Shown here: positions 18,873 through 26,368 of the stretch, in pieces | Layout of the letters: each line of letters opens with the position of its first letter | How positions within the stretch are numbered: position 1 is the stretch's first letter | Source of the DNA: an uncultured Candidatus Poseidoniales archaeon | GTDB taxonomy: Archaea > Thermoplasmatota > Poseidoniia > Poseidoniales > Poseidoniaceae | Length of the DNA: 34,343 bases | Direction: 5' to 3' | Assembly: GCA_902605365.1 (NCBI GenBank) | Contig: CACLCM010000016.1 | Location: forward strand, 1-34,343 | Position numbers and translations under genes: made by a program | Notes under the pieces: model-generated | Databases searched by the model: none | Seen by the model: the letters and a program-made list of their open reading frames with translations, nothing else | Told to the model about the DNA's origin: nothing

Positions 18873-19207
18873 GATTCATCCGTCTCTCTGGACCCCTCTG
18901 GTCTCCAGCCAGGCTTCCAAAAATTTAGATCGTCTAACCAACTTGAGAAATCATCATCTGTGCAATTCAGTAGCCTATATGCTCGCATATTCAGGCCTTC
19001 AAGCAAAGAGTCATCCATGACGCCTTCTTCATTTGCATCTTTCCATTCTCCCGCCATCTGCCTAATTTGTCTCCTTGCCTCTTCAGGAGAATCGAAGTTC
19101 CTCTCACATGTTTCTTGCAAATCTGCGAGCCATGAACGGGTATCTTTGCGGATAACGTCGGGAATTGCAGGTCCCTTCCGCTTACTCTTGAATGGCCACC
19201 ATCCCAT
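18869..19207 (-). CDS. hypothetical protein, small, charged
   Basis: 112 residues, not recognised. It is hydrophilic and probably helical, with a basic N-terminus (MGWWPFKSKRKG), an acidic C-terminus and several Trp residues. There is no signal peptide or membrane helix. GGAG sits three bases before the ATG. It is the first gene of a three-gene minus-strand unit, with a 4-base ATGA overlap to the GST-fold gene, and is divergent from rlmH across 57 bases. The overlap supports a real gene; the function is unknown. Confidence 0.65.
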   Translation of the reverse strand: MGWWPFKSKRKGPAIPDVIRKDTRSWLADLQETCERNFDSPEEARRQIRQMAGEWKDANEEGVMDDSLLEGLNMRAYRLLNCTDDDFSSWLDDLNFWKPGWRPEGSRETDES

Positions 19208-19264
19208 GCTCTCCGCTCAGGCTACACCATCAATAGTCTTGGGGTTGAACCTCCTGGGCGGGTC

Positions 19265-19678
19265 ATGGGGCGAATAATTGTACATATGCATGGAAAACCT
19301 TCTGACAAGAAGATGGCAGGGCTTATCGATGATTATTCCCAGCGTTTGAAATCTAAGGTTAGACTTGAGATTCATAGTGCCAAATTATCTAATGAGGAGT
19401 ATTTTTCAAAAGTTCCAAAAGATGCAATTTTACTTGATGAGACAGGGGACATGATGACCTCTATCGAGTTCTCTGAAATGTTTCTTGAATGGGGCATTGC
19501 AAGTAAGGAGGCTCACCTAGCAATAGGCCCTGCAGATGGTTTTCCAAAGGACCATGGTCGTAAATCTATTTCCTTATCGCCGATGACATTTCCTCATGAA
19601 CTAGCCACAGTTTTACTAATCGAGCAATTGTATAGATCTTATGAGATATCGAGGGGCAGTTCATACCACCGTGTTTGA
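19265..19678 (+). CDS. rlmH: RlmH-family SPOUT methyltransferase
   Basis: 137 residues. The C-terminal half has the RlmH signature: an IGPADGF loop, then LSPMTFPHELATVLLIEQLY, and a closing YHRV. RlmH methylates N3 of pseudouridine 1915 in helix 69 of 23S rRNA (E. coli numbering), using S-adenosylmethionine, as a knotted SPOUT dimer. Compared with bacterial members the cofactor loop differs: bacterial IGGP-x-G becomes IGPADG. The protein is slightly shorter than bacterial RlmH (~155), mostly at the N-terminus. The start is ATG 19265 with only a weak G-rich upstream sequence. Its stop overlaps the next gene's TTG (TTGA). The archaeal target site is assumed from the family, not seen. Confidence 0.87.
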   Translation: MGRIIVHMHGKPSDKKMAGLIDDYSQRLKSKVRLEIHSAKLSNEEYFSKVPKDAILLDETGDMMTSIEFSEMFLEWGIASKEAHLAIGPADGFPKDHGRKSISLSPMTFPHELATVLLIEQLYRSYEISRGSSYHRV

Positions 19679-20430
19679 CAACAATCAAGAAGAGTACCCA
19701 CCTGCCTCGTTCAATGGAGACTTGGTGGTTTCTTGCTCTGGAGTTTGCGGTTGCGCTTGCTCTTATTACAATGAGTAAATGGCAACCCTTCCCTGGACCA
19801 TCTAAGCGATATGGATATCTTCTCCTGACAATCGCCGCACTACTATTGGTTGGTGAAACAGCTCCTCGGCCAACCGGAGTCCAAGTCCACCTGATTTTCT
19901 TGTTGATTTATGGGGCATTAGGGTTGATCAGAGGAATTCCCAACATGCTCAATTCACGAGATGAAGTGGTAGTAGCCCCTTTCGCAGGTGTGCTGTTTTC
20001 AGTTTCAGCAACTGCACTCATGTCACAGCAATGGGGCACTCTTACCGTGTTTGAAGAATACGCTGCATTTTCTACAATAGTCGTAATTGGAGCTTGCCAG
20101 ACTTGGCTTGTGTTCAGAGGTTTACTTATCGGAAGACTACCCCTTGCTTGGTCTAAAGCAGGCTTGGTCGCGTTAGAGAGAGGTCAGGTTTCTGGCGAAC
20201 ATGGAGCCCTTGAGTGTTTTGAAAATGCATGGGATTTGGAAGAGGAGCATCTTAACCCAATGGCTTGGGTCGCTTTGGAAAGGATTCAAATTTTCTTGGG
20301 GAATTCAGAAGAAGCAAAACATTGGTCAAAGAGATTAGCAGAATCTGGTGGCGAACAAGCAGTTGCTAAAGAGTGGATAGAGGCTATAGATTCCGCTATT
20401 TCCAAACTTAAAGTGTTGGAAGAAGAGTGA
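19675..20430 (+). CDS. polytopic membrane protein with cytoplasmic TPR-like tail
   Basis: 251 residues from a TTG start. About five hydrophobic helices lie in the first ~165 residues (for example WFLALEFAVALALI, YLLLTIAALLLV, LIFLLIYGALGLI). A soluble helical C-terminus of ~85 residues follows, with alternating small and aromatic residues (ALECFENAWDLEEEHLNPMA) that look like one or two TPR-type hairpins. The family is not recognised. TTG 19675 overlaps the rlmH stop as TTGA, suggesting coupling; ATG 19714 would remove 13 residues. No ribosome-binding site is clear for either. A scaffold role in the membrane is only a guess. Confidence 0.7.
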   Translation: MTTIKKSTHLPRSMETWWFLALEFAVALALITMSKWQPFPGPSKRYGYLLLTIAALLLVGETAPRPTGVQVHLIFLLIYGALGLIRGIPNMLNSRDEVVVAPFAGVLFSVSATALMSQQWGTLTVFEEYAAFSTIVVIGACQTWLVFRGLLIGRLPLAWSKAGLVALERGQVSGEHGALECFENAWDLEEEHLNPMAWVALERIQIFLGNSEEAKHWSKRLAESGGEQAVAKEWIEAIDSAISKLKVLEEE

Positions 20431-20503
20431 CTAATCAAAAAACAACGCTTTAATTGATACATCAAAGGGTATCACTTAAGTGGGTCGAAGTAGATTAATT
20501 ACT

Positions 20504-20776
20504 ATGGAAAAGACAGAGAAACAGGAAGATTGGGCACTATCGACGATTAGTTGGTACGCAATATTCGTCTGGTTCGGAGCCTCATTATTTTCTCAGGTAG
20601 TGTATATGGCATTCAACGGGATGCCCTATGATGCGAACCTAATGTTAGCATCAGCAGGACCTATTGCTTGGATTGTAATCGGTCTTGAGGTTCTAGCGTG
20701 GATATTTATCATAGTTTTCTTTTCGGGCAAGGTTGTCAATCGCCTAAATGTTAAACCCCAAGAAACGTCTAGTTGA
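20504..20776 (+). CDS. small membrane protein, two helices
   Basis: 90 residues with two hydrophobic helices (about 15-37 and 48-72), a polar acidic N-terminus and a short basic tail. The family is not recognised. ATG 20504 is chosen; a GTG at 20480 would add eight residues that look like leader sequence. It overlaps the next gene by 29 bases in another frame, so the two are probably co-transcribed. The gap before it (20431-20503) holds AT-rich sequence with no clear motif. Confidence 0.65.
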   Translation: MEKTEKQEDWALSTISWYAIFVWFGASLFSQVVYMAFNGMPYDANLMLASAGPIAWIVIGLEVLAWIFIIVFFSGKVVNRLNVKPQETSS

Positions 20777-21308
20777 GATACAATTTCACCACAGGCTTGA
20801 AGAAGCCTCACTGATAGTGCCGTTCGTGCAGAATGAATGGAATCCACCGCCGCTTGCAGGGCAACCGATGAATTTGAGCGAATTACTCGATGAGATGGCT
20901 CTTCTGGCAATACCAGATGGCTCTAAAGTCGTAACAATCGAAGAGGCAAGAATGGAATTGCCTCAGGCTAAAAAACTGTTAATCGCTCTTCAGTCATTAC
21001 AAGATGAAGCACATAATTTGACAGAAGAACTAGAGGTCTTAGTTGAAGATTTATCGCCTCACCACGAGCATGTTGTCGAGGTCGCAGATCAACTCGGCGG
21101 CTTGGTGAAAGAATGGCAAGCTATCGGAGACTCGTTAGAAAATATGGGTGCTAGAATCGCAGGCTTCGACCCTGGGCATTTAGAATGGCACGGGGTAGTA
21201 GACGGTTATCTTGTATTGTATTCTTGGTGTCAAGGTGAAGATGATATCGAATGGTGGCACCCCTTAGATACCGGCATCAACGGCCGCAGACCTCTTGTTG
21301 AAGCATGA
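20748..21308 (+). CDS. DUF2203-like protein
   Basis: 186 residues. The C-terminal half matches the DUF2203 pattern: an early VVTIEEARMELPQAKKLL (the usual F-T-x-E-E-A-n-x-x-L-P), a coiled-coil middle, and a final block with GVVDGYLVLYSWCQGED, WWHPLDTGINGRRPL. Compared with usual DUF2203 proteins (~120-130 residues) it has about 60 extra N-terminal residues containing HH and Pro-rich sequence. DUF2203 has no assigned function that I know. It overlaps the upstream two-helix membrane gene by 29 bases and precedes the cobalamin adenosyltransferase by 12 bases, so all are probably one transcript. Confidence 0.78.
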   Translation: MLNPKKRLVEIQFHHRLEEASLIVPFVQNEWNPPPLAGQPMNLSELLDEMALLAIPDGSKVVTIEEARMELPQAKKLLIALQSLQDEAHNLTEELEVLVEDLSPHHEHVVEVADQLGGLVKEWQAIGDSLENMGARIAGFDPGHLEWHGVVDGYLVLYSWCQGEDDIEWWHPLDTGINGRRPLVEA

Positions 21309-21320
21309 CTTCGGGTAGAC

Positions 21321-21980
21321 ATGGTCCGAATCACAAAGGTACACACCGGAGGCGGAGATTCCGGTGAAACTTCACTAGTAGATGGTAGTAGAGTTCCTAA
21401 GAGCGATGCACGTATTGAGGTAGTCGGGACATGCGACGAAGTCAACGCTTTACTCGGTCTTGTCCTGATGGAATCTAATCGCTTATCGGATACACACTCC
21501 GACGGAGGAAATCGAGTAACAACTCGACGAGTCAAAGATGTGTGTAATTCAGCAATCGGCCGCCTTCAAAGTGAGTTATTCGATTTGGGTGCAGAACTCG
21601 CCTGCCCACCAGATCAAATTCCAGAATATATGCAATTGATTGACCAGGAGGATTCCGATAGATTATGTGAAGAGATGGATGCTTGGAACGAAGAGTTACA
21701 GCCTCTAGAGAGTTTCATCCTTCCATCTGGTTCAGGGCCGATTGCTGCAATGCATCTGGCTAGGACAGTTATTCGAAGATTAGAGCGTTCTATGGTTGCA
21801 ATCAAGGACGAAATGCGACCTCTGGCATTACAATACGTAAATCGCCTTTCTGATTGGATTTTCGTCCTTACAAGATGGACTTCAGCAAGACTGGGAGAGG
21901 ACGAAACTCTGTGGATTCCTAAGGGTAAAAGAGAAGCTGGCACAGCAGGAATGACTCGTCGCCAAAATGCAAACCGCTGA
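21321..21980 (+). CDS. pduO: PduO-type ATP:cob(I)alamin adenosyltransferase
   Basis: 219 residues. The N-terminal signature TKVHTGGGDSGETSLVDG and VVGTCDEVNALLG fit the ATP-binding start of PduO/MMAB enzymes. The C-terminal motifs MHLARTVIRRLERSM and YVNRLSDWIFVLTRW carry the conserved Arg/Glu and Asn-Arg-Leu-Ser-Asp residues. The enzyme transfers adenosyl from ATP to cob(I)alamin, making the cofactor of methylmalonyl-CoA mutase and class II ribonucleotide reductase. The middle (about 50-70) holds a short insertion with a His/Asp-rich loop. ATG 21321 follows the DUF2203 gene by 12 bases. Its TGA abuts the convergent Nudix stop with zero spacing (TGATCA). Confidence 0.92.
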   Translation: MVRITKVHTGGGDSGETSLVDGSRVPKSDARIEVVGTCDEVNALLGLVLMESNRLSDTHSDGGNRVTTRRVKDVCNSAIGRLQSELFDLGAELACPPDQIPEYMQLIDQEDSDRLCEEMDAWNEELQPLESFILPSGSGPIAAMHLARTVIRRLERSMVAIKDEMRPLALQYVNRLSDWIFVLTRWTSARLGEDETLWIPKGKREAGTAGMTRRQNANR

Positions 21981-22391
21981 TCAGTCACGACCGATTGATT
22001 TCATGTGGGCGTTTACCGCAGCAAGTACACCTTGACTTTCATGGTGAGTGAGCTGATTCATCGCATCTTCCCATTCTAACCAAAGATGCTCAGTATGCTC
22101 GTGACTAATTTTGACAGCCATAGTTTCTGTTTCTGCGATATACCAGAAAACCTGTTTGTCAATTCTCTTACCCTTGTGTCGGAAATCATAGGCGGTTCTG
22201 TATTCAAAACCATCAACAAATTGAATGTCATTTATTCCAGTTTCTTCAGCCAATTCCCTTGCAGCAGTTGCCTTTCTGTCAGCATCTTCATTCTCGATAT
22301 GGCCTTTAGGGAAATCCCAGTGACCTTGAGGATATTGTAGGAGTAGAATTGAACCATAGTTCACTAAGACGACTCCACAAGAGGTCTCCAT
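21981..22391 (-). CDS. Nudix hydrolase, Ap4A-hydrolase-like
   Basis: 136 residues. The Nudix box is GHIENEDADRKATAARELAE plus ETGI (about residues 30-53), preceded by WDFPKG, typical of bis(5'-nucleosyl)-tetraphosphatases. Such enzymes hydrolyse Ap4A and related dinucleotides. Relative to the consensus G-x5-E-x7-R-E-x-x-E-E-x-G, the spacing to R-E is one residue longer and the first Glu position is offset; the metal-binding E-E pair is intact. ATG 22391 is chosen; TTG 22406 is an in-frame alternative. It is divergent from the DHH gene and convergent with the adenosyltransferase. The true substrate could be another nucleoside diphosphate derivative. Confidence 0.87.
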   Translation of the reverse strand: METSCGVVLVNYGSILLLQYPQGHWDFPKGHIENEDADRKATAARELAEETGINDIQFVDGFEYRTAYDFRHKGKRIDKQVFWYIAETETMAVKISHEHTEHLWLEWEDAMNQLTHHESQGVLAAVNAHMKSIGRD

Positions 22392-22442
22392 GGTTTTGTG
22401 ACTCAACTCCCTATTGATAGCCCCATCGCTTCTAAATCGCCC

Positions 22443-22450
22443 TATACATT
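22443..22450 (+). promoter_or_regulatory. TATA-like box upstream of the DHH phosphoesterase
   Basis: TATACATT lies in the 86-base divergent gap between the Nudix and DHH genes, centred about 31 bases before ATG 22478. That would give a leader of only a few bases. No Shine-Dalgarno site is obvious before that ATG. The call is weak and rests on spacing only. Confidence 0.3.
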
Positions 22451-22477
22451 GATGTCTTGGTTTCTCTCGCCAAAATC

Positions 22478-23467
22478 ATGTCGCCTTTAGACGGGATTGT
22501 CCGTGTCGTTGCAGACTCGGATTTAGACGGCTTGATGGCTGCGGCAGTTCTCAAGGCTAGCAACCCTCAAATCGAGGTTCATTTTGCTCATCCAGCCCTA
22601 TTGCGAGGAGGTAGTCTCGACCACTTAATAGACCGTAGTACGGCTATTTGCGATTTACCATTCCATCCAGATTGTGGATTATATTTGGACCATCACCTGA
22701 CCAATAGACCCTCTCCGGAAGAGCAGGAGATTTTTGAAAAAGATGGCGGAGTTTGTCACTGGCGAGACACCCCGTCTGCCGCAAGAGCCGCGTATGATTT
22801 GATGAAAAATCAACTTGACCTGTCACATTTAGAAGAGATAATGCCGATTGTTGACGCACTAGATTCGGGCGGAATTACCCTTGAAGAATTCACTGAAGAT
22901 GGGCCAGTGATACGCCTTTCCCGCTCACTGTCATTATCTGACCCTGATCATATGCAAGTCGTACTAGAACAATTTGCAACAGGAGTAAGTCTTGAGGAAA
23001 TCCTTGCAAGCCATGCTACGCGACTAGATTTATTGGGTGCAGAGCGAGAGAAACAGTCTAAATTAGTCAAGGAAAAAACGGTTATTGTTGATGGTCTAGC
23101 GATCTGTGATTTGAGCGAAACAGGAGTTCGAAGTAATGGTTACCTAATCACAGCATTAGCCGGAGATGAAGCCTATGCTTGTTGCGTAATTCATGGGTTT
23201 ATGGATGGAAGTATCGAGGATGCAAACCGCCCTGCTTTAGGCGCATCTTTCTACGCCAATTCGTTCAGAGGTCAAGAAAATCCGTATGACCTCTCTAAAC
23301 TTGCAACATTGCTGGATGAGACTGGCGGTGGCCATGCAAACGCCTGTGGTTGCCGGATACAACCGTCCGATGGAAGCAAAAGGAAATTGATTTTAGGAGA
23401 CAAAGAACACAATCTTGAACAGTGGCTAAACCTTTGGAAGAATCGAGAAAACCAGATGCTTCGTTGA
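22478..23467 (+). CDS. DHH/DHHA1-family phosphoesterase, RecJ/nanoRNase-like
   Basis: 329 residues. DHH-type motifs are VADSDLDG (about 11-18), a second Asp in AICDLPF, and LYLDHH (Asp71-His72-His73). The C-terminal DHHA1 motif GGGHANACGCRI is near residue 282. The family uses manganese to cut phosphodiester or phosphoanhydride bonds: RecJ DNases, oligoribonuclease/pAp phosphatases and cyclic-dinucleotide phosphodiesterases. The first motif has Asp-Ser-Asp where many members have His-x-Asp, so metal coordination may differ. The size suits a short-substrate enzyme or an archaeal RecJ-like protein, and I cannot tell which. ATG 22478 is chosen because it precedes the first strand; TTG 22457 is an in-frame alternative. 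It is a single-gene transcription unit. Confidence 0.83.
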   Translation: MSPLDGIVRVVADSDLDGLMAAAVLKASNPQIEVHFAHPALLRGGSLDHLIDRSTAICDLPFHPDCGLYLDHHLTNRPSPEEQEIFEKDGGVCHWRDTPSAARAAYDLMKNQLDLSHLEEIMPIVDALDSGGITLEEFTEDGPVIRLSRSLSLSDPDHMQVVLEQFATGVSLEEILASHATRLDLLGAEREKQSKLVKEKTVIVDGLAICDLSETGVRSNGYLITALAGDEAYACCVIHGFMDGSIEDANRPALGASFYANSFRGQENPYDLSKLATLLDETGGGHANACGCRIQPSDGSKRKLILGDKEHNLEQWLNLWKNRENQMLR

Positions 23468-23548
23468 AAAAAATATGCTCCTTATTTGTGGGGAAATATT
23501 ACACAGATTAAGACATCAAATGAAATACTATGTTTCTAGCGAACGGCC

Positions 23549-25879
23549 ATGGAAGGTGTAACCGACCCTAAAATGCTTGAAGGGCGTTCCTTTTACAAGC
23601 TGGGTGAGTTTACTTACGACCACAGAAAGAAAGTCTTGGTCATTGGAATCCTTGCATGTCTCGCAATGGCTTCATTGATGACAATGGGCTCAAATTGGGC
23701 AGAATCCTGGGGAGAGGGAGACCTCGAATCAATGAATGCAGGTAAGATGTATGATGACGCCTTCACCTCTGAAGAGGGAACCCAATCCTTCACTTATCTC
23801 GTATTTCACCCTACTTTAGATGATACATCTAGCGTATGGCAAGATGCTGTAACCGAAGCATTGAGTGATTTTGCTATTCTAGATGATGTTAGTATCGAAT
23901 ACTCATGGGACAACAAAACTGTTGATGAGAGAGGAGAATTCATTTACGAAGATGATGAAGGTTTCTGGGCTTTGAATGTTGTAACCATAAATTTGGAACG
24001 TACTGAAGCAAAGGAATTGTACGCTGAAAATTGGGAAGATGTGGAAATTGACGATGAGGAATTCGAGACCTGGCGAACAGGCGGAGTTGCTATCGATGTA
24101 ATTTTCGATAAGAGAATCCAAGATGATTTGATTACGGCAGAACTTGTCTCAGGTCCATTATCTCTAATTATTTTGCTAATTGTTTTTGGAACAATAATTG
24201 CAGCACTATTACCAATTGGAATTGCGTTCTTGACCGTACTTTCAGCAATGGGGATTACCATTTGGCTATCGAATGTCACGGACGTAACTCAATATGCTGT
24301 GAATATTATTTCTCTAATTGGAATCGGAGTATCAATAGATTATTCCTTATTCATGGTAAATCGATTCCGTGAAGAAATGAACCGCGGTCATGACATTAGG
24401 ACCTCAACAGCGATGACTGTGGCAACTGCCGGTAAAGCGGTATTCTTCAGTGGAGTCACTGTTGGAATTGGCCTAATGGGAATGTTATTCTTTGAAAATA
24501 CAGGAATTCCAAGCCTCGGTATTGGTGGTACATTGGCAGTATCAGTTGCTATGATTTATTCACTGGTTGTTCTTCCTTCTATACTTGCAATGCTCGGTTC
24601 TAGAGTAAGCGACGGATGGAAATTACCGTTCTCCTTCAAGACAGAAAATGATGCCGAAGATGGGATTTGGTCGAGGATTGCGAAGACTGTAATGGAACGC
24701 CCTTGGACTGTATTAATTCCTACATTGGTTATCCTTCTTGGAGCGGGATTACCATTCTTCCAAGCGGAGTTTTCTATGGCCTCTAGAGATGCTCTACCTC
24801 CTGATGATGAAACCCGAGTTGGGTTTGAACACTTAGATGAGAAATGGCCAGAAAGTGCAGCAAACTCTGCACTGATTGTGCTCGACTTTGATGGTGAAGA
24901 CCCGCTTGAGGAAAACAACATTCGTATGATGTATAGATGGGCGAGCGATCAAGTCAATGACTCTCGAGTAATCGATGGTTTTGGTTATGCTTTGGGCCCG
25001 ATGCCCGGAATGTCAGAAGATGAAGTTGTAGACTTCTGGAGTAGTGACGAATTGTCTCCTCAGATGAATGCAACTCGAGAATATAGTCGTCAGTTGTTTT
25101 TAGCAAACAGTACGACGTTTTTCGTATTCTCGTTAGATGGACCAATTACTGGTGCAGACAGTAGAGAATTTGTTAGTGATATTCGAAATGACAGAGCCTC
25201 TTTAATCGACGATTTAGTAATCGGAGATGATGGCGCTCTACTGGTTGCAGGCTTCGCAGCATACAGCCTAGACACGCTAGATGCAATCGCAGATAATTTA
25301 CCAATAGCATTGGCATTTATTTTCATCTCAACAATAATTCTAATCTTCATTCAAGTACGCAGTATAATCATCCCAATCAAAGCAATTGTGATGAATATTC
25401 TATCCATTTCGGCTTCGTTCGGAATGTTAGTATTCGTATTCCAATGGGGTTATGGTGCGGATTTGCTGAACTTTACACCTCAACCGATAGAAGCTACTAA
25501 CCCTGTGATTATGTTCTGTATCGTCTTCGGGTTATCGATGGATTATGAAGTTCTAATGTTATCGCGAATACATGAAGAATGGGAGAGAACTGGTGACAAT
25601 ACCTTAGCGGTTGCAAATGGGCTGCAAAGGACTGGAAGACTGATCACTGGTGCAGCAGCAATCATGGTTGTCGTATTCAGCGCATTCGGCCTTTCCTCTG
25701 TTGTAATATTGAAACAGATAGGGCTTGGTCTTGCTTTGGCAATTCTAATCGATGCAACTATCGTTCGAGCACTTGTAGTTCCGGCAACAATGAGATTGAT
25801 GGGCAAGTGGAATTGGTGGTCTCCAGCATGGCTTGGGGGCTCAAAGAACATTGAAAATGTTAAGGAACCCGAGGAATGA
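23549..25879 (+). CDS. MMPL/RND-family membrane exporter
   Basis: 776 residues with a duplicated RND plan. There is one helix near residues 28-46, an acidic extracellular domain to ~190, and five helices at about 197-350. The second half repeats this, starting near residue 388 with a second external domain to ~580 and a final helix bundle to ~755. MMPL-type signatures recur: IGIGVSIDYSLFMVNRFREE in the first half and FGLSMDYEVLMLSRIHEEW in the second, with Asp-Tyr pairs in the proton-relay helix. Relatives export lipids or hydrophobic compounds using the proton gradient (MmpL, HpnN, SSD-domain proteins). No adaptor or outer component is adjacent, as expected for an archaeon. It is probably monocistronic. 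The 3' end overlaps the convergent gene by 39 bases. The substrate is unknown. Confidence 0.88.
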   Translation: MEGVTDPKMLEGRSFYKLGEFTYDHRKKVLVIGILACLAMASLMTMGSNWAESWGEGDLESMNAGKMYDDAFTSEEGTQSFTYLVFHPTLDDTSSVWQDAVTEALSDFAILDDVSIEYSWDNKTVDERGEFIYEDDEGFWALNVVTINLERTEAKELYAENWEDVEIDDEEFETWRTGGVAIDVIFDKRIQDDLITAELVSGPLSLIILLIVFGTIIAALLPIGIAFLTVLSAMGITIWLSNVTDVTQYAVNIISLIGIGVSIDYSLFMVNRFREEMNRGHDIRTSTAMTVATAGKAVFFSGVTVGIGLMGMLFFENTGIPSLGIGGTLAVSVAMIYSLVVLPSILAMLGSRVSDGWKLPFSFKTENDAEDGIWSRIAKTVMERPWTVLIPTLVILLGAGLPFFQAEFSMASRDALPPDDETRVGFEHLDEKWPESAANSALIVLDFDGEDPLEENNIRMMYRWASDQVNDSRVIDGFGYALGPMPGMSEDEVVDFWSSDELSPQMNATREYSRQLFLANSTTFFVFSLDGPITGADSREFVSDIRNDRASLIDDLVIGDDGALLVAGFAAYSLDTLDAIADNLPIALAFIFISTIILIFIQVRSIIIPIKAIVMNILSISASFGMLVFVFQWGYGADLLNFTPQPIEATNPVIMFCIVFGLSMDYEVLMLSRIHEEWERTGDNTLAVANGLQRTGRLITGAAAIMVVVFSAFGLSSVVILKQIGLGLALAILIDATIVRALVVPATMRLMGKWNWWSPAWLGGSKNIENVKEPEE

Positions 25880-26263
25880 ATGGAAAATCATCAGCGCGAT
25901 TAACAAATCCGCAGCTCTTCCGTGCTTTCTTTTAGCCATCTTATCCTTACGTGAAATTCGGCCCCATCTTGCAGTTATCCAAAGCAAGATAATTCCAATT
26001 GGTCCGGTAAATCCGTGCAGGCTATCTGGGATTAATCCAAGACCGGTATACCACCTTGCAAAAAAGGCGATTAAAACTGTAAGAATTGCTGCCTGAAGTA
26101 TACGCTCACCCACCTTTTCATGGCGTTCCAACGCCTCTCGGCGGGTTTCACCTTTCAGTTCCCGGCTTTTGCGCTTCCAGCCATATTGCCACCACATCCA
26201 AGCAAGTATTACTACCGCCGTGATGGGGTGCAGCAACAGGATAACGGTCCGGAGCACATCCAT
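25841..26263 (-). CDS. four-helix integral membrane protein (DUF4079/cytochrome b561-like, tentative)
   Basis: 140 residues with about four hydrophobic helices (about 3-23, 55-73, 82-98 and 117-137). The first helix has His in LLLHPITAVVIL, and others carry His at GFTGPIG-proximal and LMIFHSF positions; with the basic loop RKSRELKGETRREALERHEK, this recalls small haem-binding four-helix membrane proteins of the DUF4079/b561 type. That assignment is tentative. ATG 26263 is well supported by AAGGTG five bases upstream (26269-26274); GTG 26287 is the alternative. It is divergent from the PIN-domain gene. Its last 39 bases overlap the end of the MMPL gene. Confidence 0.65.
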   Translation of the reverse strand: MDVLRTVILLLHPITAVVILAWMWWQYGWKRKSRELKGETRREALERHEKVGERILQAAILTVLIAFFARWYTGLGLIPDSLHGFTGPIGIILLWITARWGRISRKDKMAKRKHGRAADLLIALMIFHSFLGFLNIFNVL

Positions 26264-26347
26264 TAATTCACCTTCAGACGGTCCCACATGATGGTTGTTT
26301 GGAATGTATTGGGTAGCCGGTGGCTCTAAAGGCGTCCGGCTTAGGGC

Positions 26348-26366
26348 CTCACCCCGGAGGGGTGAG
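26348..26366. promoter_or_regulatory. perfect 8-bp hairpin over the ribosome-binding site of the PIN-domain gene
   Basis: CTCACCCC (26348-26355), loop GGA, GGGGTGAG (26359-26366) form a perfect GC-rich inverted repeat. It contains the GGAGGGG Shine-Dalgarno sequence and ends two bases before ATG 26369. In mRNA it would hide the ribosome-binding site; in DNA it could be an operator. Confidence 0.6.
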
Positions 26367-26368
26367 TG

